From Perkinsus olseni (lineage: Eukaryota > Perkinsozoa > Perkinsida > Perkinsidae), in assembly GCA_013115135.1 (NCBI GenBank), contig JABANP010000401.1, positions 1 through 50,667 of the forward strand: 50,667 nucleotides of DNA. Direction: 5' to 3'. The notes under the pieces are model-generated. The model ran no database searches and was not told where the DNA came from. It worked only from the letters and a program-made list of their open reading frames with translations. The translations under genes and the position numbers were made by a program. Of the stretch, positions 1 to 10,605 are shown piece after piece. How positions within the stretch are numbered: the first letter of the stretch is position 1; every line of letters begins with the position of its first letter.

Positions 1-2
1 TG

Positions 3-3000
3 GTATCTCAGTCTCAGCTGCCTGAAGGTCTCACTGTGCAGCCCGTGGATGGATGCCAACTACTGACTGTGGATAAGTCTGAATTTGCCATCGTTGGCAC
101 CGTTAATCTTGACTTCTTCGTGTATGAGTCGGCGGAGGCGGCGACGGCCTCTTATTTGGCCCGTCGTCAGGGTGTCTCCAAGGGACTTCGTTGTACCATG
201 TCTGTGTACGTTTGCGATTCGTTGGCCTTCCCGATTATTCTAGGCCATGATTTCTTAAGACATTTCGGGTTCAACGTGCTCTATGAGCAGAACCCGATCG
301 AGTTGAGGAGTAGTACGGCCCGAAGTGCGGGACCGGCTGCTCCGTATGCGTTCGACTTGGGCTCAGCTAATGCGCTGAGATGGGAGATGGATACAGTGCG
401 AGTGGGGGATGGTTTAACTTTGCCGTATGGCGAGACCCAGACGACGTCCCTGCAGGGGAGGAGTCCGACGGGGAAGGTGTCTCGTGGCCCGAGCATTGCC
501 TCCGGCCCGAGTAGCCTGATGCCGAAGCAAAGGGCGGCCGCTTCTACTCAAACTGAGGAGTGTCGGCAATTAATTAATGAGGGCCAGGGGCCCCGGAAGG
601 CGACTGGTGGGGGACGGCTTGATAGTTCGGCAGCCTGGGTGACTGCCAGCGTTGAGAAATGTGAAGTGGCTTGTCAAACTGAAGTAGACGGCGATTCGGC
701 TTGCGCACCTCATGAGGAGGGGCAGCCAGATTTTGGGATCGCCCGACATTTAGAAGGGCGGCCCACTCGGGACGAGTGGGATAAGTTGCTTGATGATTTC
801 CAGATGGTTCTGAATGATCCCGTCCGTTCCGTCTATGCCATGGCAGCCCAGCCACACGTGCAGCCCCTCACCGACGAAGAGTTGGCCCGGCAAGGGCTGA
901 AGGTCCCTGGTAAGGGGCAGATTCGGTCGTTTGCGCCGACTCAGTTGCCGAAGGGCGTTGTCCTGACCGCGCCAGAGAAGTGGCCTCCCCCGGGGTGTGA
1001 CATGAACGAGCTAGACGATGACGACATCGCGGGGGCGCTTCGTTTCGCCATCCCCGACTTCCGCGCCGAGGAGAAGCAGTTGCCTGATATTGACAAGGGA
1101 AGGCCGGAGCTACGGCCTTTCCAATCGCTTTGCGAAAAGTTCGGTCAGCTATTTTCTCTTCGGCCTGGTCAATGTGATAAGGTGCAACATCGCGTGAACA
1201 CCCACGACGACACCCCGGTGGTGGAACGAGTCCGTCCCGTGCCCCATAAATGGCGGGAGGACATTGAGGCCCAGCTCCGTGAGATGGAGGAGCTTGGCGT
1301 CATAAGGAGGTCCACTTCGGCCTGGCGGTTCCCGTGCGTATACGTTCCCAAAAAGAACGGGAAGGTGCGCATGTGTGTCGATTATCGTAAGTTGAACCAG
1401 GCCTGTCACACTGAGGCCTATCCTGTCCCGCGGCCCGACGACGTTCAGGAACATCTTAGTCACGCCAAGGTGTTCTCGACCCTGGATTTGAGGAGTGGTT
1501 ACTGGCAACTGCCGGTACGGCCTGAGGACCAGCACAAGACGGCCTTCTGTCCAGGCCCAGGGTTCCCGTTGTACGAGTGGTGCCGCATGCCGTTCGGCCT
1601 AGCCTCGGCCCCGGCCACCTTTCAGAGGTTGATGGACATGGTGTTGGGACACCTCCCCTACGTACGGGTCTACCTCGACGACGTCTTGGTGTTCAGCCGT
1701 AGTCACGAGGAGCATCTCCGACATTTGGAAGAGGTGTTCCGCCTGTTAGAGGAGGCCAACCTGACCATCGCGGGTGACAAGTGCGAAATTGCTCGGTCGG
1801 AGGTGGGTTACCTCGGACACGTGTTCAATGAGAAGGGTATGACCCCGGATGCTGCCAAGGTTGAAGCGGTGCTCCGATGGCCTGTTCCCACTACTGCTAG
1901 CGAGCTTAGGTCATTCGTCGGCCTGGCTGGTTACTATCGGCATTTTGTCAGTCACTTCTCTTCGGTTGTGCGGCCCTTGTATGCCTTGGAGTCCGCCTGT
2001 AAAAAGGAGAAGAACAACAGCCTCGTGGATAAGTGGGGAGAGGAGCACGACGCGGCCTTCTTATATCTCAAGTCTAGCCTTGCGGCCTTGCCGGCCTTGG
2101 CCTATCCGGACTTCGAGCAGCCCTTCCAACTGGTCACGGACGCCTCGGACTACGCCATAGGTGCGGTGTTGGAGCAACAAGGGAGGCCTCTGGCTTTCTA
2201 TAGCCAGGCCCTCTCCGGAGCCCAGCTGAGGTGGCCTGTCTACGAGAAGGAGGCTTACGCCATCTTCAAGGCGTTGGATCACTTCCGCACGTTCTTTTTA
2301 GGTTACCCGCTAGATCTAGTTGTTTTGTCTGATCACCGCCCCTTGCAATGGATCACGACCTCCAATTCGGCCAAGGTACAGCGTTGGTTGCTGGCTATGA
2401 GCCAGTATTCCTTCACTGTACGATACGTGGAAGGAAAGGTGAACAAGGCTGCCGACGCGCTCTCGAGGTTAAGGACGGCCCCGACGGATGAGTTCCTAGA
2501 GCAGTTGCCATCAGCCCCGGCTGCGGCCGCTGTTTCTGGGGACGATGACGATGTGCCATGGCCCTTCCCTCGACTGCCAGCGAGCTGCCGGCCGGCCTGC
2601 GTGTTGTCCATTGCGGAGCATTGGTCGAGGGAGGATATCGTGCGGCAGCAGAATGATGACCCCATCATCGCGGAGGTGAGGGAGCGACGCCAAGATCCCC
2701 AACCGCTGGCCAGGACAGAGTTCAAGATTCCCCCGTTGCGGCCTTATAAGAAGCTGTGGAATGTTCTGGACGTTGCCGATAACGTGTTGGTTCGTCTGGC
2801 TCACTTCCTGCCTGAGGATGAAGCGAGATGGGTGCCGGTCGTAGCGTCATCTGTTCGGCAAGAAGTCATGCAGCACTTCCATGAGCACGACGGCCACTTC
2901 GGACGGGATCGGAATTTGGAGAAGTTGCGGCGGTTGTGTTACTGGCCTACGATGGCAGAGGACGTTGCCGAGCACGTGGCGGCTTGTCAGCAGTGCCAGA

Positions 3001-4775
3001 TTGCTAAGGGTCATCGGCCTCCTGTCGGCCCGGCGATGCCCTTGCCGATTGGCACGCCGTGGAGAACAGTGGCTGTCGACTTCCTCACGGTGGCCCCGGC
3101 GCCCGATGGCATCTCCAAACTGCTGGTGGTGGTGGACCACTTCACGAAGTGGGCCGATGCTTTCCCGGTACGGGGAGAGTCGGCCGAGGAGGCAGCCAGA
3201 TGTCTGCTGCACTTGTTCTCCATTTTCGGCCCACCCCAGCGTCTGCTCTCGGATCAGGGTCCGGCCTTTGAAAGTCAGTTATTTTCAGAAGTACTACAAT
3301 TGTTAGGTGTAACGAAAGCGAGAACCAGTGTGTATCATCCATGCGCCAATGGGGCCGTGGAGAGGTTCAACGCTACCATTTTAGGCCTGTTAAGAACTCA
3401 TGTGTCTTCGGGGAACTGGAAGCAGTGGTTGCGGCCTTTGTTGTGGTCGTACAATACCTCTGTGCATAGCAGCACGGGGTACAGCCCGTTCTACTTGATG
3501 TTCAATCGGGAATCGCGGTGCTCCTTCCTACCTTCTTTCGATCAGTACACAGAGTTTTTATTCGACCCCACAGGTTACGCCGAACATGCATCCTTCGTCA
3601 AGGCCAGGCTGGCGGATATAGTCGACCAATGGGTCGTCAGCCGATCGTCAGCCCACCGGCAGCAGGCTGAAGCTGGCCATCAACAACGCCGAATATTCTA
3701 CATCGGCCAGCGAGTACTTCTAAGAATTTTCCGAACGGCGACCCCCGGCCACAAGCTCCTGCCTCGCTGGCAGCCGAACTGGTATGTGCTGAAGTTCGTC
3801 CCGGGCACCAATGAGAAGACTGTGGTGTTACGCCGTTGGCCAGACATGGTGGAGAAAGTTATTTCTGTCGACCATGTGATCAACGACTCACTACAGCCTG
3901 AGTGCGTCCCGGCCGAGCTCGGTATTGCCCGTCAACGACCAACCCCTGTGCGAGAGGCCCCGAACATCCCCGATTTTCCGTTTGGGGACGACCGGGAGAG
4001 GACGTTGCCGCCACCGTCTTCGGCGCCTGAGATACCGCCAGCACCCGGGCAGGAAGCCCCGGTGGCTGACGTTAACCGTGGCTATGGGTTTGCTCCCGAG
4101 GCTTTTGATGAGTACGACGCCGCTCCGTTAGTCGAACAACATGATACTGGGAAGGAGGTCCCGAGGCCCCCTTCTCTAATTGAAGAGGCTGACCTGCCAG
4201 AGGTGCAGCCTGAGGCTTTGAGGTCTCCGGCCTTGGAGCCTCCGCTGGAGGTGCCTCTCCAGCCGCTTGCTCAAGAGGGTGAGAATGTTGCTGAAAATTC
4301 CGTTCTTTCTGCTCAGGTTCAAGGGAGTGATGACGAACACTCCGTGACAAGTGTTTTGGGAAGTCCGCGTGGATCGACTTACACCGCCCTGGACGACATT
4401 TCAGTAGTTACCGCGCCTGAGTACGACGACGCTCACCCCCCGAGCTCGCCAAGCCTCCACTTAGACAGCCCCGAGCAGCCCGTGGAGGATCATGATTCGC
4501 CGCAGAGTCAGCCTGTGCATTCCCCTGCACCCCCTGCACAAGCCCCTGCGGCCGTGCCTCAAGACGAAGGCAATCCCCCGGTCGGATCGGTTCCGGCCAC
4601 GATGGTGGTCACCGACGATGCCAACGCTCAACAGAGTGGCCAGGTTGGCCCGGCTGGTTCTCGACGTTCAGCACGAACCAGGCATCAGACCACCTTCTTT
4701 AGTCCTGACCATTACGGCCAGGGCGGCTCCTATTCTTCCTCTGCTACTCAGATGCCTCCTCGTGGCTCTGAGTAG
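3..4775 (+). CDS. Ty3/gypsy retrotransposon Pol polyprotein, 5' end outside window
   Basis: Retroelement polyprotein for proviral cDNA synthesis and integration. The frame is open to the left edge, so the true start, any gag and the protease active site lie outside. Residues are counted from the GTG at 36. Seen in order: the end of an aspartic protease (ILGHDFLRHFGFNV near residues 68-81), reverse transcriptase with YLDD near residue 546, a Ty3-type RNase H from about 697 (VTDASDYAIGAVL), an HHCC integrase zinc finger near 947-990, the DDE core (VDFL near 1014, SDQGPAF near 1073, NGAVERFN near 1105), and a GPY/F-like module near 1245 (KLLPRWQPNWYVL). No chromodomain is visible. The last 300 residues are Pro/Glu/Ser-rich and low complexity. 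The core has no stops or frameshifts, so the element is recent or active. A polypurine tract follows the stop directly. Confidence 0.95.
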   Translation, partial: VSQSQLPEGLTVQPVDGCQLLTVDKSEFAIVGTVNLDFFVYESAEAATASYLARRQGVSKGLRCTMSVYVCDSLAFPIILGHDFLRHFGFNVLYEQNPIELRSSTARSAGPAAPYAFDLGSANALRWEMDTVRVGDGLTLPYGETQTTSLQGRSPTGKVSRGPSIASGPSSLMPKQRAAASTQTEECRQLINEGQGPRKATGGGRLDSSAAWVTASVEKCEVACQTEVDGDSACAPHEEGQPDFGIARHLEGRPTRDEWDKLLDDFQMVLNDPVRSVYAMAAQPHVQPLTDEELARQGLKVPGKGQIRSFAPTQLPKGVVLTAPEKWPPPGCDMNELDDDDIAGALRFAIPDFRAEEKQLPDIDKGRPELRPFQSLCEKFGQLFSLRPGQCDKVQHRVNTHDDTPVVERVRPVPHKWREDIEAQLREMEELGVIRRSTSAWRFPCVYVPKKNGKVRMCVDYRKLNQACHTEAYPVPRPDDVQEHLSHAKVFSTLDLRSGYWQLPVRPEDQHKTAFCPGPGFPLYEWCRMPFGLASAPATFQRLMDMVLGHLPYVRVYLDDVLVFSRSHEEHLRHLEEVFRLLEEANLTIAGDKCEIARSEVGYLGHVFNEKGMTPDAAKVEAVLRWPVPTTASELRSFVGLAGYYRHFVSHFSSVVRPLYALESACKKEKNNSLVDKWGEEHDAAFLYLKSSLAALPALAYPDFEQPFQLVTDASDYAIGAVLEQQGRPLAFYSQALSGAQLRWPVYEKEAYAIFKALDHFRTFFLGYPLDLVVLSDHRPLQWITTSNSAKVQRWLLAMSQYSFTVRYVEGKVNKAADALSRLRTAPTDEFLEQLPSAPAAAAVSGDDDDVPWPFPRLPASCRPACVLSIAEHWSREDIVRQQNDDPIIAEVRERRQDPQPLARTEFKIPPLRPYKKLWNVLDVADNVLVRLAHFLPEDEARWVPVVASSVRQEVMQHFHEHDGHFGRDRNLEKLRRLCYWPTMAEDVAEHVAACQQCQIAKGHRPPVGPAMPLPIGTPWRTVAVDFLTVAPAPDGISKLLVVVDHFTKWADAFPVRGESAEEAARCLLHLFSIFGPPQRLLSDQGPAFESQLFSEVLQLLGVTKARTSVYHPCANGAVERFNATILGLLRTHVSSGNWKQWLRPLLWSYNTSVHSSTGYSPFYLMFNRESRCSFLPSFDQYTEFLFDPTGYAEHASFVKARLADIVDQWVVSRSSAHRQQAEAGHQQRRIFYIGQRVLLRIFRTATPGHKLLPRWQPNWYVLKFVPGTNEKTVVLRRWPDMVEKVISVDHVINDSLQPECVPAELGIARQRPTPVREAPNIPDFPFGDDRERTLPPPSSAPEIPPAPGQEAPVADVNRGYGFAPEAFDEYDAAPLVEQHDTGKEVPRPPSLIEEADLPEVQPEALRSPALEPPLEVPLQPLAQEGENVAENSVLSAQVQGSDDEHSVTSVLGSPRGSTYTALDDISVVTAPEYDDAHPPSSPSLHLDSPEQPVEDHDSPQSQPVHSPAPPAQAPAAVPQDEGNPPVGSVPATMVVTDDANAQQSGQVGPAGSRRSARTRHQTTFFSPDHYGQGGSYSSSATQMPPRGSE

Positions 4776-4793
4776 GGGGAGGGGAGGAGAGAA
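4774..4793 (+). promoter_or_regulatory. Polypurine tract (plus-strand primer) of the gypsy element
   Basis: A 20-nt all-purine run overlaps the pol stop codon and is followed at once by TG, the usual first bases of an LTR. This is the expected position of the RNase-H-resistant primer for plus-strand DNA synthesis in LTR retrotransposons. Confidence 0.8.
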
Positions 4794-5533
4794 TGTAGCG
4801 TAGTGTAGTGTAGAGCCGGCTGAGTTGACGTTGTGTAGTAGTTGTTGTTGTTTTGGCGCGCGTGTGTTGGACTATGGGGCCCCCGTTTTTCTCTTGATTA
4901 TTTCGATTCGTTGCTACCGCTGGGTTCTGGTCACGGATTATGTCGGCCTGATCAACCGATGTGATTTGTTGGCTGCCAGTTGGTGGTGCCTGTGTTCAGC
5001 CGGAGCACTGTTCGGGGAACGTGAGACCCGGATGGTAGCGAAGGTTGAGTGTGTTGCGTCCTTCGTTGTTTGGGATGCTCGATTAAAGGCCACGGTTTCG
5101 GCCTTCCGATGAGTGAGATGCTCGATTAAAGGCCACGGTTTCGGCCTTCCGACGAGTTCCTTCGGGAACAGACTTGTCCCGGGATTTGTGTCACGGATTT
5201 TTGTGACGTCAGTTCAACTATGATTTCGACGCTAGTCGTGAACGATAACTCCGACGAGGTTTTGGTGGACCACGACATCGGCGAGGTTAGGTTTGGTTGA
5301 AGACGGTTGTCAAGGGAATCTTTCCCTTTGTGGTGGGCTCGGGCAGTGCGGTTGTGCGGCCTAGCTTCGCGGCGCGTCACGCGCATGCGTGCGCGTTGTT
5401 CCTTGACCGTTTCCTCGGCGGTGTGCCGAGGGCGAAACGGCTCAGCAGCGGTTACGGCTGAGTTGGGAAGGATTGTTGTTATAGCGTTGTGCCTGGGTTG
5501 CAGTTTTTATCCGCCTGTCCGTCAGCCTGTTCT
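4794..5533 (+). mobile_element. Presumed 3' LTR start of the gypsy element; right end unknown
   Basis: The sequence starts TGTAGCGTAGTG right after the polypurine tract. The matching CA end could not be fixed because the 5' LTR lies outside the window. The stretch holds an exact-type 43-bp tandem duplication (5074-5158) and a short hairpin with a 7-bp stem near 5412-5431. The end given here is simply the base before the next start codon. The LTR could stop earlier, or could extend through the next gene to about 8.39 kb. Confidence 0.55.
5074..5158 (+). repeat. Two-copy 43-bp tandem repeat in the LTR region
   Basis: Unit one is 5074-5116 and unit two 5117-5158. They differ only near the end of the unit (gatgagt against gacgagt). 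Such duplications are common in LTR U3 regions, where they often carry promoter elements; here that role is inference. Confidence 0.85.
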
Positions 5534-8012
5534 ATGTTCCGTCTCCGCGACTTGGTTATGTCGGCCGTGGAGACCAGCCCCTTGCGACGTGAGATCGAAG
5601 TGAGGGATGTTGGCGACTGCTGGGAGGAGTTCGGCGCCCTGGTTGGCCAGAGTGGCCGGCCTGCACCTCTTCAAGAACGTGGTTGGAGGGACCGTGTTAC
5701 TGACGACAACGCTGTGACCGGCACGGACACCGCTACTAACGAGGTTTGGACGGATCTCGGTGTTGGCCTCCAACCTGAGTACTGTCCGCCTTGGCCCTTG
5801 GCTCTCTCCCAGCAGGAGGCAATGAGAAGCCTCCTAGCCCGTGGTTCGCCATGGGAGTTAGAGGAGGTTAGAGCTGCCCAATGGGGTGTTCGTTGGCAGC
5901 CCGTGGATGAGACCGTCATGGTGAACTCAGTGACAGCTGGTGCTCGTTATGTCATCGATGTGCCGCCCGCTTCTTACAACGCCGAAGATGAAGCTCGGTT
6001 GAGCCCGGTGGCCATGGACTCCTTCGTGATCCTGGTGGCCTGTGGTACCGTCTATGCCCACGACGACACGTATTACTGTCACTGCTGCCAGGCACCTGTG
6101 AAGCTGCGCCCCTACGGCCCGACCGAGAATCGCCTGCAACCGGCGTTGAGGCACATTGACAAGTTGGGTCATAAGGACGGCCAGTTCAACGAGGTGGTTC
6201 ACAAGAAGAGTTCTGCCTGGCGTATCTATCCCTACTTCTGGATCTCTCATCCCGTGTTCAAGACCGGCGTTACTGCCCGCATGTTAATGGATGGTATGCG
6301 TTCGTCCCGTCTGCACCCTGCTCTTTGGCCCTTGGCGCATGCCATGCAGTCGGAGCTTACCGTCGACGTTCACTCGGTGTACATCCATGCTGGTCGTGGC
6401 AGCCTGATGGTCTTTGAGCGCAGTCGTGATAAGCGTTGGCCGTCTGCCGTCGTGAAAGGCGACCCGCCGTTCGTCTTCGTGGAGGCTACCTGTCCGTCAA
6501 GCAGCTTGCTGGATGGTCTGTTGGGTGAGCTGTATCGTTCGGCGAAGCCTTCCCCAAGACGTGATCTGCCACTGCCAAGGACTGTGAATGCTGGTTTGGC
6601 TCAGGGTTCTCGTAATGTTTCGACTCCTCCGAGGACTACGGGTGGTTCGGCCTGTTCCAAAGATGGTCCGACATCGGCTTCTTCGCCAGAGGATACTGCT
6701 GCCTCTGGGGACGTATGGAAGGATACGGTCGAGAGTTTCCGTCAGGTTCTAGAGGAGGAGGTGAGTCCCTCTGCCTTCGTGTTCGTGGTCCCGCCTGAAG
6801 TTGCGACCGCTGTCTCCAGCCTGTTGGAGGATATTGGAGCTTGGGAGCAAGCTCGTATGTTTCCTGTGGAAGGATTACTGGCCTGTATGAGTTCGACAAC
6901 CCCTACGGTGAGATCGGTGGTCAACGACCAGTTCCTCGAGAAGGAAAATGATGGCCTGGAGAAGCGTTCGCTGGAGGTGCGTTCTTCCGAAGATCGGCTT
7001 GTGGCTTCGGCTGCTCCGTCTAGGAGGCGCCCTTCCAAAGATTTTGACTGGAGCACTGATCAAGTTCTTCAACGAGCTGGTGTTCCTCATCCTGGCTGGG
7101 GTGATGCCTTGCGACCTCGGCCCGACGTGCGATTCAATGATGTGGTTCCGCGTTCCTCGGCCCGCGCGGGTCGTGGAGACGTGTGGTGGTTATATGATGA
7201 CGATATCAAGGTCAAGGACTCCGCTGAGCTCAGAGATCTCAAGGGTTTCTGGAAGGGGTTCCCGTCTGCCTGTAGAGCTTTAGCCGACGACGCTGAGTTG
7301 GTGATCAACCATCGCTTGTGTGCCGGCCAGATCCCTGCTTGGGACTGGGATGTCTCTGGTAAGATGCTCTTCCTCAACGAGCTACTTGCTGGCCCGAAGG
7401 TGTGGAAGAGGGATGGTGATGTTTGGCCTGAGCCTTATTTGGTTTCGGCCAGCGGTATTTTGAGATGGTTAAGATCAGCCTCGGTTCCTGCCCTAGCAGT
7501 CTTCTACCATTGTGAAGGAGGACATATTGATGGCCCGGTAAGGAACGACTGCTCGGTGGTGTGTTGTTGTCAGCGTCACTGCGAGCGTGCTCTACATCAA
7601 GTTCAACGTTTGGCCAGAGTAACGCCTCTTCGGCCTGATGGTATGGTCTTCGTGGCTCGTTCTCTTCCGTGCCTTCCTGCCTGTGATGAAGGATGAACTT
7701 GGTCGTGATAGTGGCCTGCGTAAGCCTGAAGCTTTGGTCCAGCACATCTACAAGTACGAGGCGGTGCGTGCGAGAGAAGGAGTGCAGCCTTTCCCCAACG
7801 AGGAGGCCTTCCCTTGGCCTGAGGTTTACTCTGACGTTCGGCCTGACGAGTGGTTCTATGCGCCTGAGACTGATGAGGCCCGTCGCCAACAACGTCGTGA
7901 ACAACTGTCTGGCCCGTATTCGTTGAACTCCTGGTGGAGATGGGATCCTAAGGTCGAGCTCAAGGATGTGTCTAATTGGGTTTTGGATCGCTATAAGTCG
8001 ATCGGACATTAG
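5534..8012 (+). CDS. Unrecognised 810-aa protein, two exons, beside the LTR
   Basis: I do not recognise this protein. From the ATG at 5534 the frame runs open to a stop at 7694-7696, while another frame continues to 8012. Removing 7646-7691 (46 nt, GT...AG, phase 0) joins them exactly: exon 1 is 704 codons, exon 2 is 107 codons with the stop. Intron size matches the host genes in this window, so splicing is preferred over a frameshift. Visible features: a Cys/His cluster (YYCHCCQAPVK, then H residues in LRHIDKLGH), a Ser/Thr-rich middle, Trp-rich patches (GDVWWLYDDD, FWKGFPSACRA) and an acidic-basic C-terminus. No protease, RT, zinc knuckle, signal peptide or membrane segment was found. Base style (frequent GGCC) resembles the adjoining pol gene, so it may belong to the element. 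Confidence 0.6.
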
Positions 8013-8665
8013 CTGTCACGTCCCGCGTGCAGCCTGTCCCAATTCGCTATTCTTCATTTCGCTAGACGCGTATTGTCTCCTTAGCTGCCTTTTTATTGTT
8101 GAAGTTATTTCCTCACTGCGCCAGATTTACAGGGGACGAGATGTGGCAGGAGGATCTGCCCGCTCCTGTTGGCCAGTGTTCTAGCTGCGAGATATCGATT
8201 GTTCGCTATATGTAAATCGACTCCGTTCGGCCTTACTTGCTGCTTTAACTTTTTGACTGTGCGGCCCGTGCGTGCAAGGTAGACAGATAGACAGTATTTG
8301 GCGGGCGCGAGAGTGTTAAGCGCAGCTTGTATGTGTATGCGTCAAAGGATCGATTGCATTTAGAGTCTTTCGTGGATTCTTTTGTGGATTACAGTTGGCC
8401 CGTCCGCCAACTCGTCAGCAGCAGCTCAACTATTATCTGATATCTGTATTGCCTTTGGGATTGTGTTACCAGAGTCACTGGCATCGACTACCTATAGTAT
8501 CAATCGACGACTCGATCACGACGTTGAAGATATCCGCCCACACAGTGTGTTATCAGCTGTCAGCCCCAGAATCGAGTGGTGATATTGAAGGAACAATTTT
8601 TTCTGGTTTGCACAACACTATAGACTGCACGCTTCAACCAAAGATTCTCCTTGTCCACGTAAGAT
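8013..8665. other. Gap between the element-like region and the 14-3-3 gene
   Basis: No gene seen. The element-like base style fades near 8.39 kb, just after GGATTACA, a possible LTR end. The rest is presumably the 14-3-3 promoter and 5' leader. Confidence 0.4.
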
Positions 8666-9964
8666 ATGTCAGCTGAAGGAAGTCCTAGCAAGCCGATCAC
8701 CCCTGGCGTCGAGCCTTCAGTCTCGGGCAACACCTTCGACGTGGGCCTGCATAGGGAGGACAATCTCTTCATGGCCAGACTCAGCGAGGCCTCCGAAAGG
8801 CACGTGACCACCCTCTCTTTAACAAGTCCCTCTGCCTGCTGATAGCAGGTACGATGATATGGTTCATCACATGGCCATGGTCGCTAAGATGGGGCTAGAG
8901 CTGAGCACCGAGGAGCGGGCACTATTCAGCGCAGCCTTCAAGAACGCCGTCGGTAGGGCGTTGCTCAGTCGTCCTTCATACCCACGATGGGTGATGGTAG
9001 GAGCCAGAAGGCAAGCTTGGCGGGCCCTCACTATGCTGGAGCAGAAGGAGAGGCTCAGAGGTGAACTCTGAATCGATCATGATCCGGGAGACCTCCGCAC
9101 ATTCAGGGGAGACTGTTGAGAAGTCGATAAAGGCGTACCGTGCTGTGATCGAGGAGGAGATCAGAATCCTTTGCCACAAGATTTTGGACCTCCTCACCAA
9201 AGGCACTTGCTGCTCGCCTTTGCCGTATATTCGTAGTCCCTGCTCAGAGGTGTTGCCCCTGGCAACTGGTGCGGAGTCGAAGGTCTTCCTCCATAAACTG
9301 CACGGTGACTATTGCCGGTAGGCCATCCCTCTGTTCAGGAAAGTAATTCTGAAACCCAGAATCGATTCTGGAATTGATCTTTACACGTCCAAGAATCGAC
9401 TCTGAGACTTAAGACCAGTTCTTTCAACACCCTCCGTGCCATTACTCAAGTTGATACTGGCTGAGTATCCACAGGTACCTCACAGAGTTCGAGCCCGGTG
9501 CTCCCCAGGGCAAGCATGCGCAACTTGCCGAGGATGCCCACGACAGCTACAAGTCAGCTGGGGAGGGGTCCTCAGCCCACTGAAACGTTGAGCCTCAGGC
9601 TAGCCTCGGATATCGCCCTGAACGACCTGCCCCCCACCAACCCCGTCCGTCTCGGGCTGGCCCTCAACTTCAGCGTCTTCTACTATGAGGTTCACTGATC
9701 ACCCCGAGAGTGGTCCACCGTGGCAAGTGTCAGGTTTTGAACTCTCCTGAACGGGCCTGCCTCCTGGCCAAGGCAGCCTTCGATGATGCCATATCGGCTA
9801 TGGACAATCTCGAGGATGACGAGTGAGTCGAGCGGGCTGAGCTTCCCCGACTGGAGTGCTCCTGTAGGTACCAGGACTCTGCCTCGATCATGCAGCTCCT
9901 TCGAGACAACCTTACGCTGTGGACTGCTGATATGCAGGAAGCCTCTGATCACCATGTCAACTGA
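8666..9964 (+). CDS. 14-3-3 protein, complete, nine exons, 272 aa
   Basis: Phosphoserine/phosphothreonine-binding adaptor; family members work as cytosolic dimers. Exons: 8666-8799, 8849-8952, 9001-9060, 9107-9202, 9248-9317, 9475-9552, 9599-9689, 9734-9822, 9868-9964. They total 819 nt, exactly 273 codons. Spliced family motifs include [67 protein letters not shown] and [15 protein letters not shown]. The Lys and Arg residues of the phosphopeptide pocket (KNAVGARR; GDYCRY) are present. Seven introns are 44-49 nt and one is 157 nt. Introns 1 (8800-8848) and 4 (9203-9247) start with GC instead of GT. Without them the protein gains residues that break family alignment. Codon phase closes at every junction, so the model is firm. 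Confidence 0.95.
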
Positions 9965-10126
9965 TATTACTACCACCCCAACGGGTGTCTCTATCACTCC
10001 TCGAGTCGTGTTCACACCGTTGTCAATACGCGTCCGTGGAGCTGAGTGAGCCTCACGGCAGCCGAGTGTATTGAGGTCCCCCTGCCAAGCATCGGAGGGC
10101 ACTAGAAGGCAGTCTGCTATTCTAAC

Positions 10127-10560
10127 ATGTCGAGTAACGTTGATGCTATCTGGGCTGAGATGCAGCAAGAGTGGAGAGCCTCTTCCAAGAAGACTGCCCA
10201 GCCAGACCCACATAACCCGACTGTCCCCCTCTTCGCCAAGAAGCGTGATAAGAAGCCCCGAAGGCCGAAAGAGATGAGCCTGTGGCTGAGTGGGTCTCAC
10301 GAACCCTGCTCCAGTATTGTGCAACTTGCAGGCGGCGGTACCGCTGCCAAGGGCTCCTCCGGCAGAGTCCTTTATGATGCGTTCGCGACTAAGGGTGAGA
10401 TAGAGAACTGTGCCGGCGACAACCGTGACGACGCTAAGCCGAGAAACGCTGATGGGGTAGCGACTTGCCCATCAGCCAAGTACTTCCGTACCCCAATAGC
10501 GTCGTGATTCCCTCAGGACATGAGCAACGACAGCAGGAAGAGCTTCAGCTCGGTACCTTG
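10127..10560 (+). CDS. Unresolved small gene, lysine-rich N-terminus
   Basis: Starts at an ATG 162 nt after the 14-3-3 stop. The first exon reads MSSNVDAIWAEMQQEWRASS and then a Lys/Arg/Pro-rich segment (KKRDKKPRRPKE). Beyond about 10.27 kb the frame must be spliced. Candidate later exons carry GTAAAKGSSGRVLYDAF and DMSNDSRKSFSSVPWNL. I could not close a full model and do not recognise a family. It could instead be 5' exons of the HEAT-repeat gene that follows, although nothing in it looks like a HEAT helix. Confidence 0.35.
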
Positions 10561-10605
10561 GAACCTGAGGTACCCCTCTGTAGGTTGTCTTGCCAGGTGC
10601 CTGCC

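Noticed and set aside
7638..8012. Separate downstream gene starting at 7638
   Set aside because: Its first codons overlap the preceding frame and it is better explained as exon 2 after the 46-nt intron at 7646-7691.
9178..9325. Read-through of 14-3-3 exon 4 without an intron
   Set aside because: It adds a 15-residue Cys/Pro-rich insert at a point where family members have none; removing the GC-AG intron restores [16 protein letters not shown].
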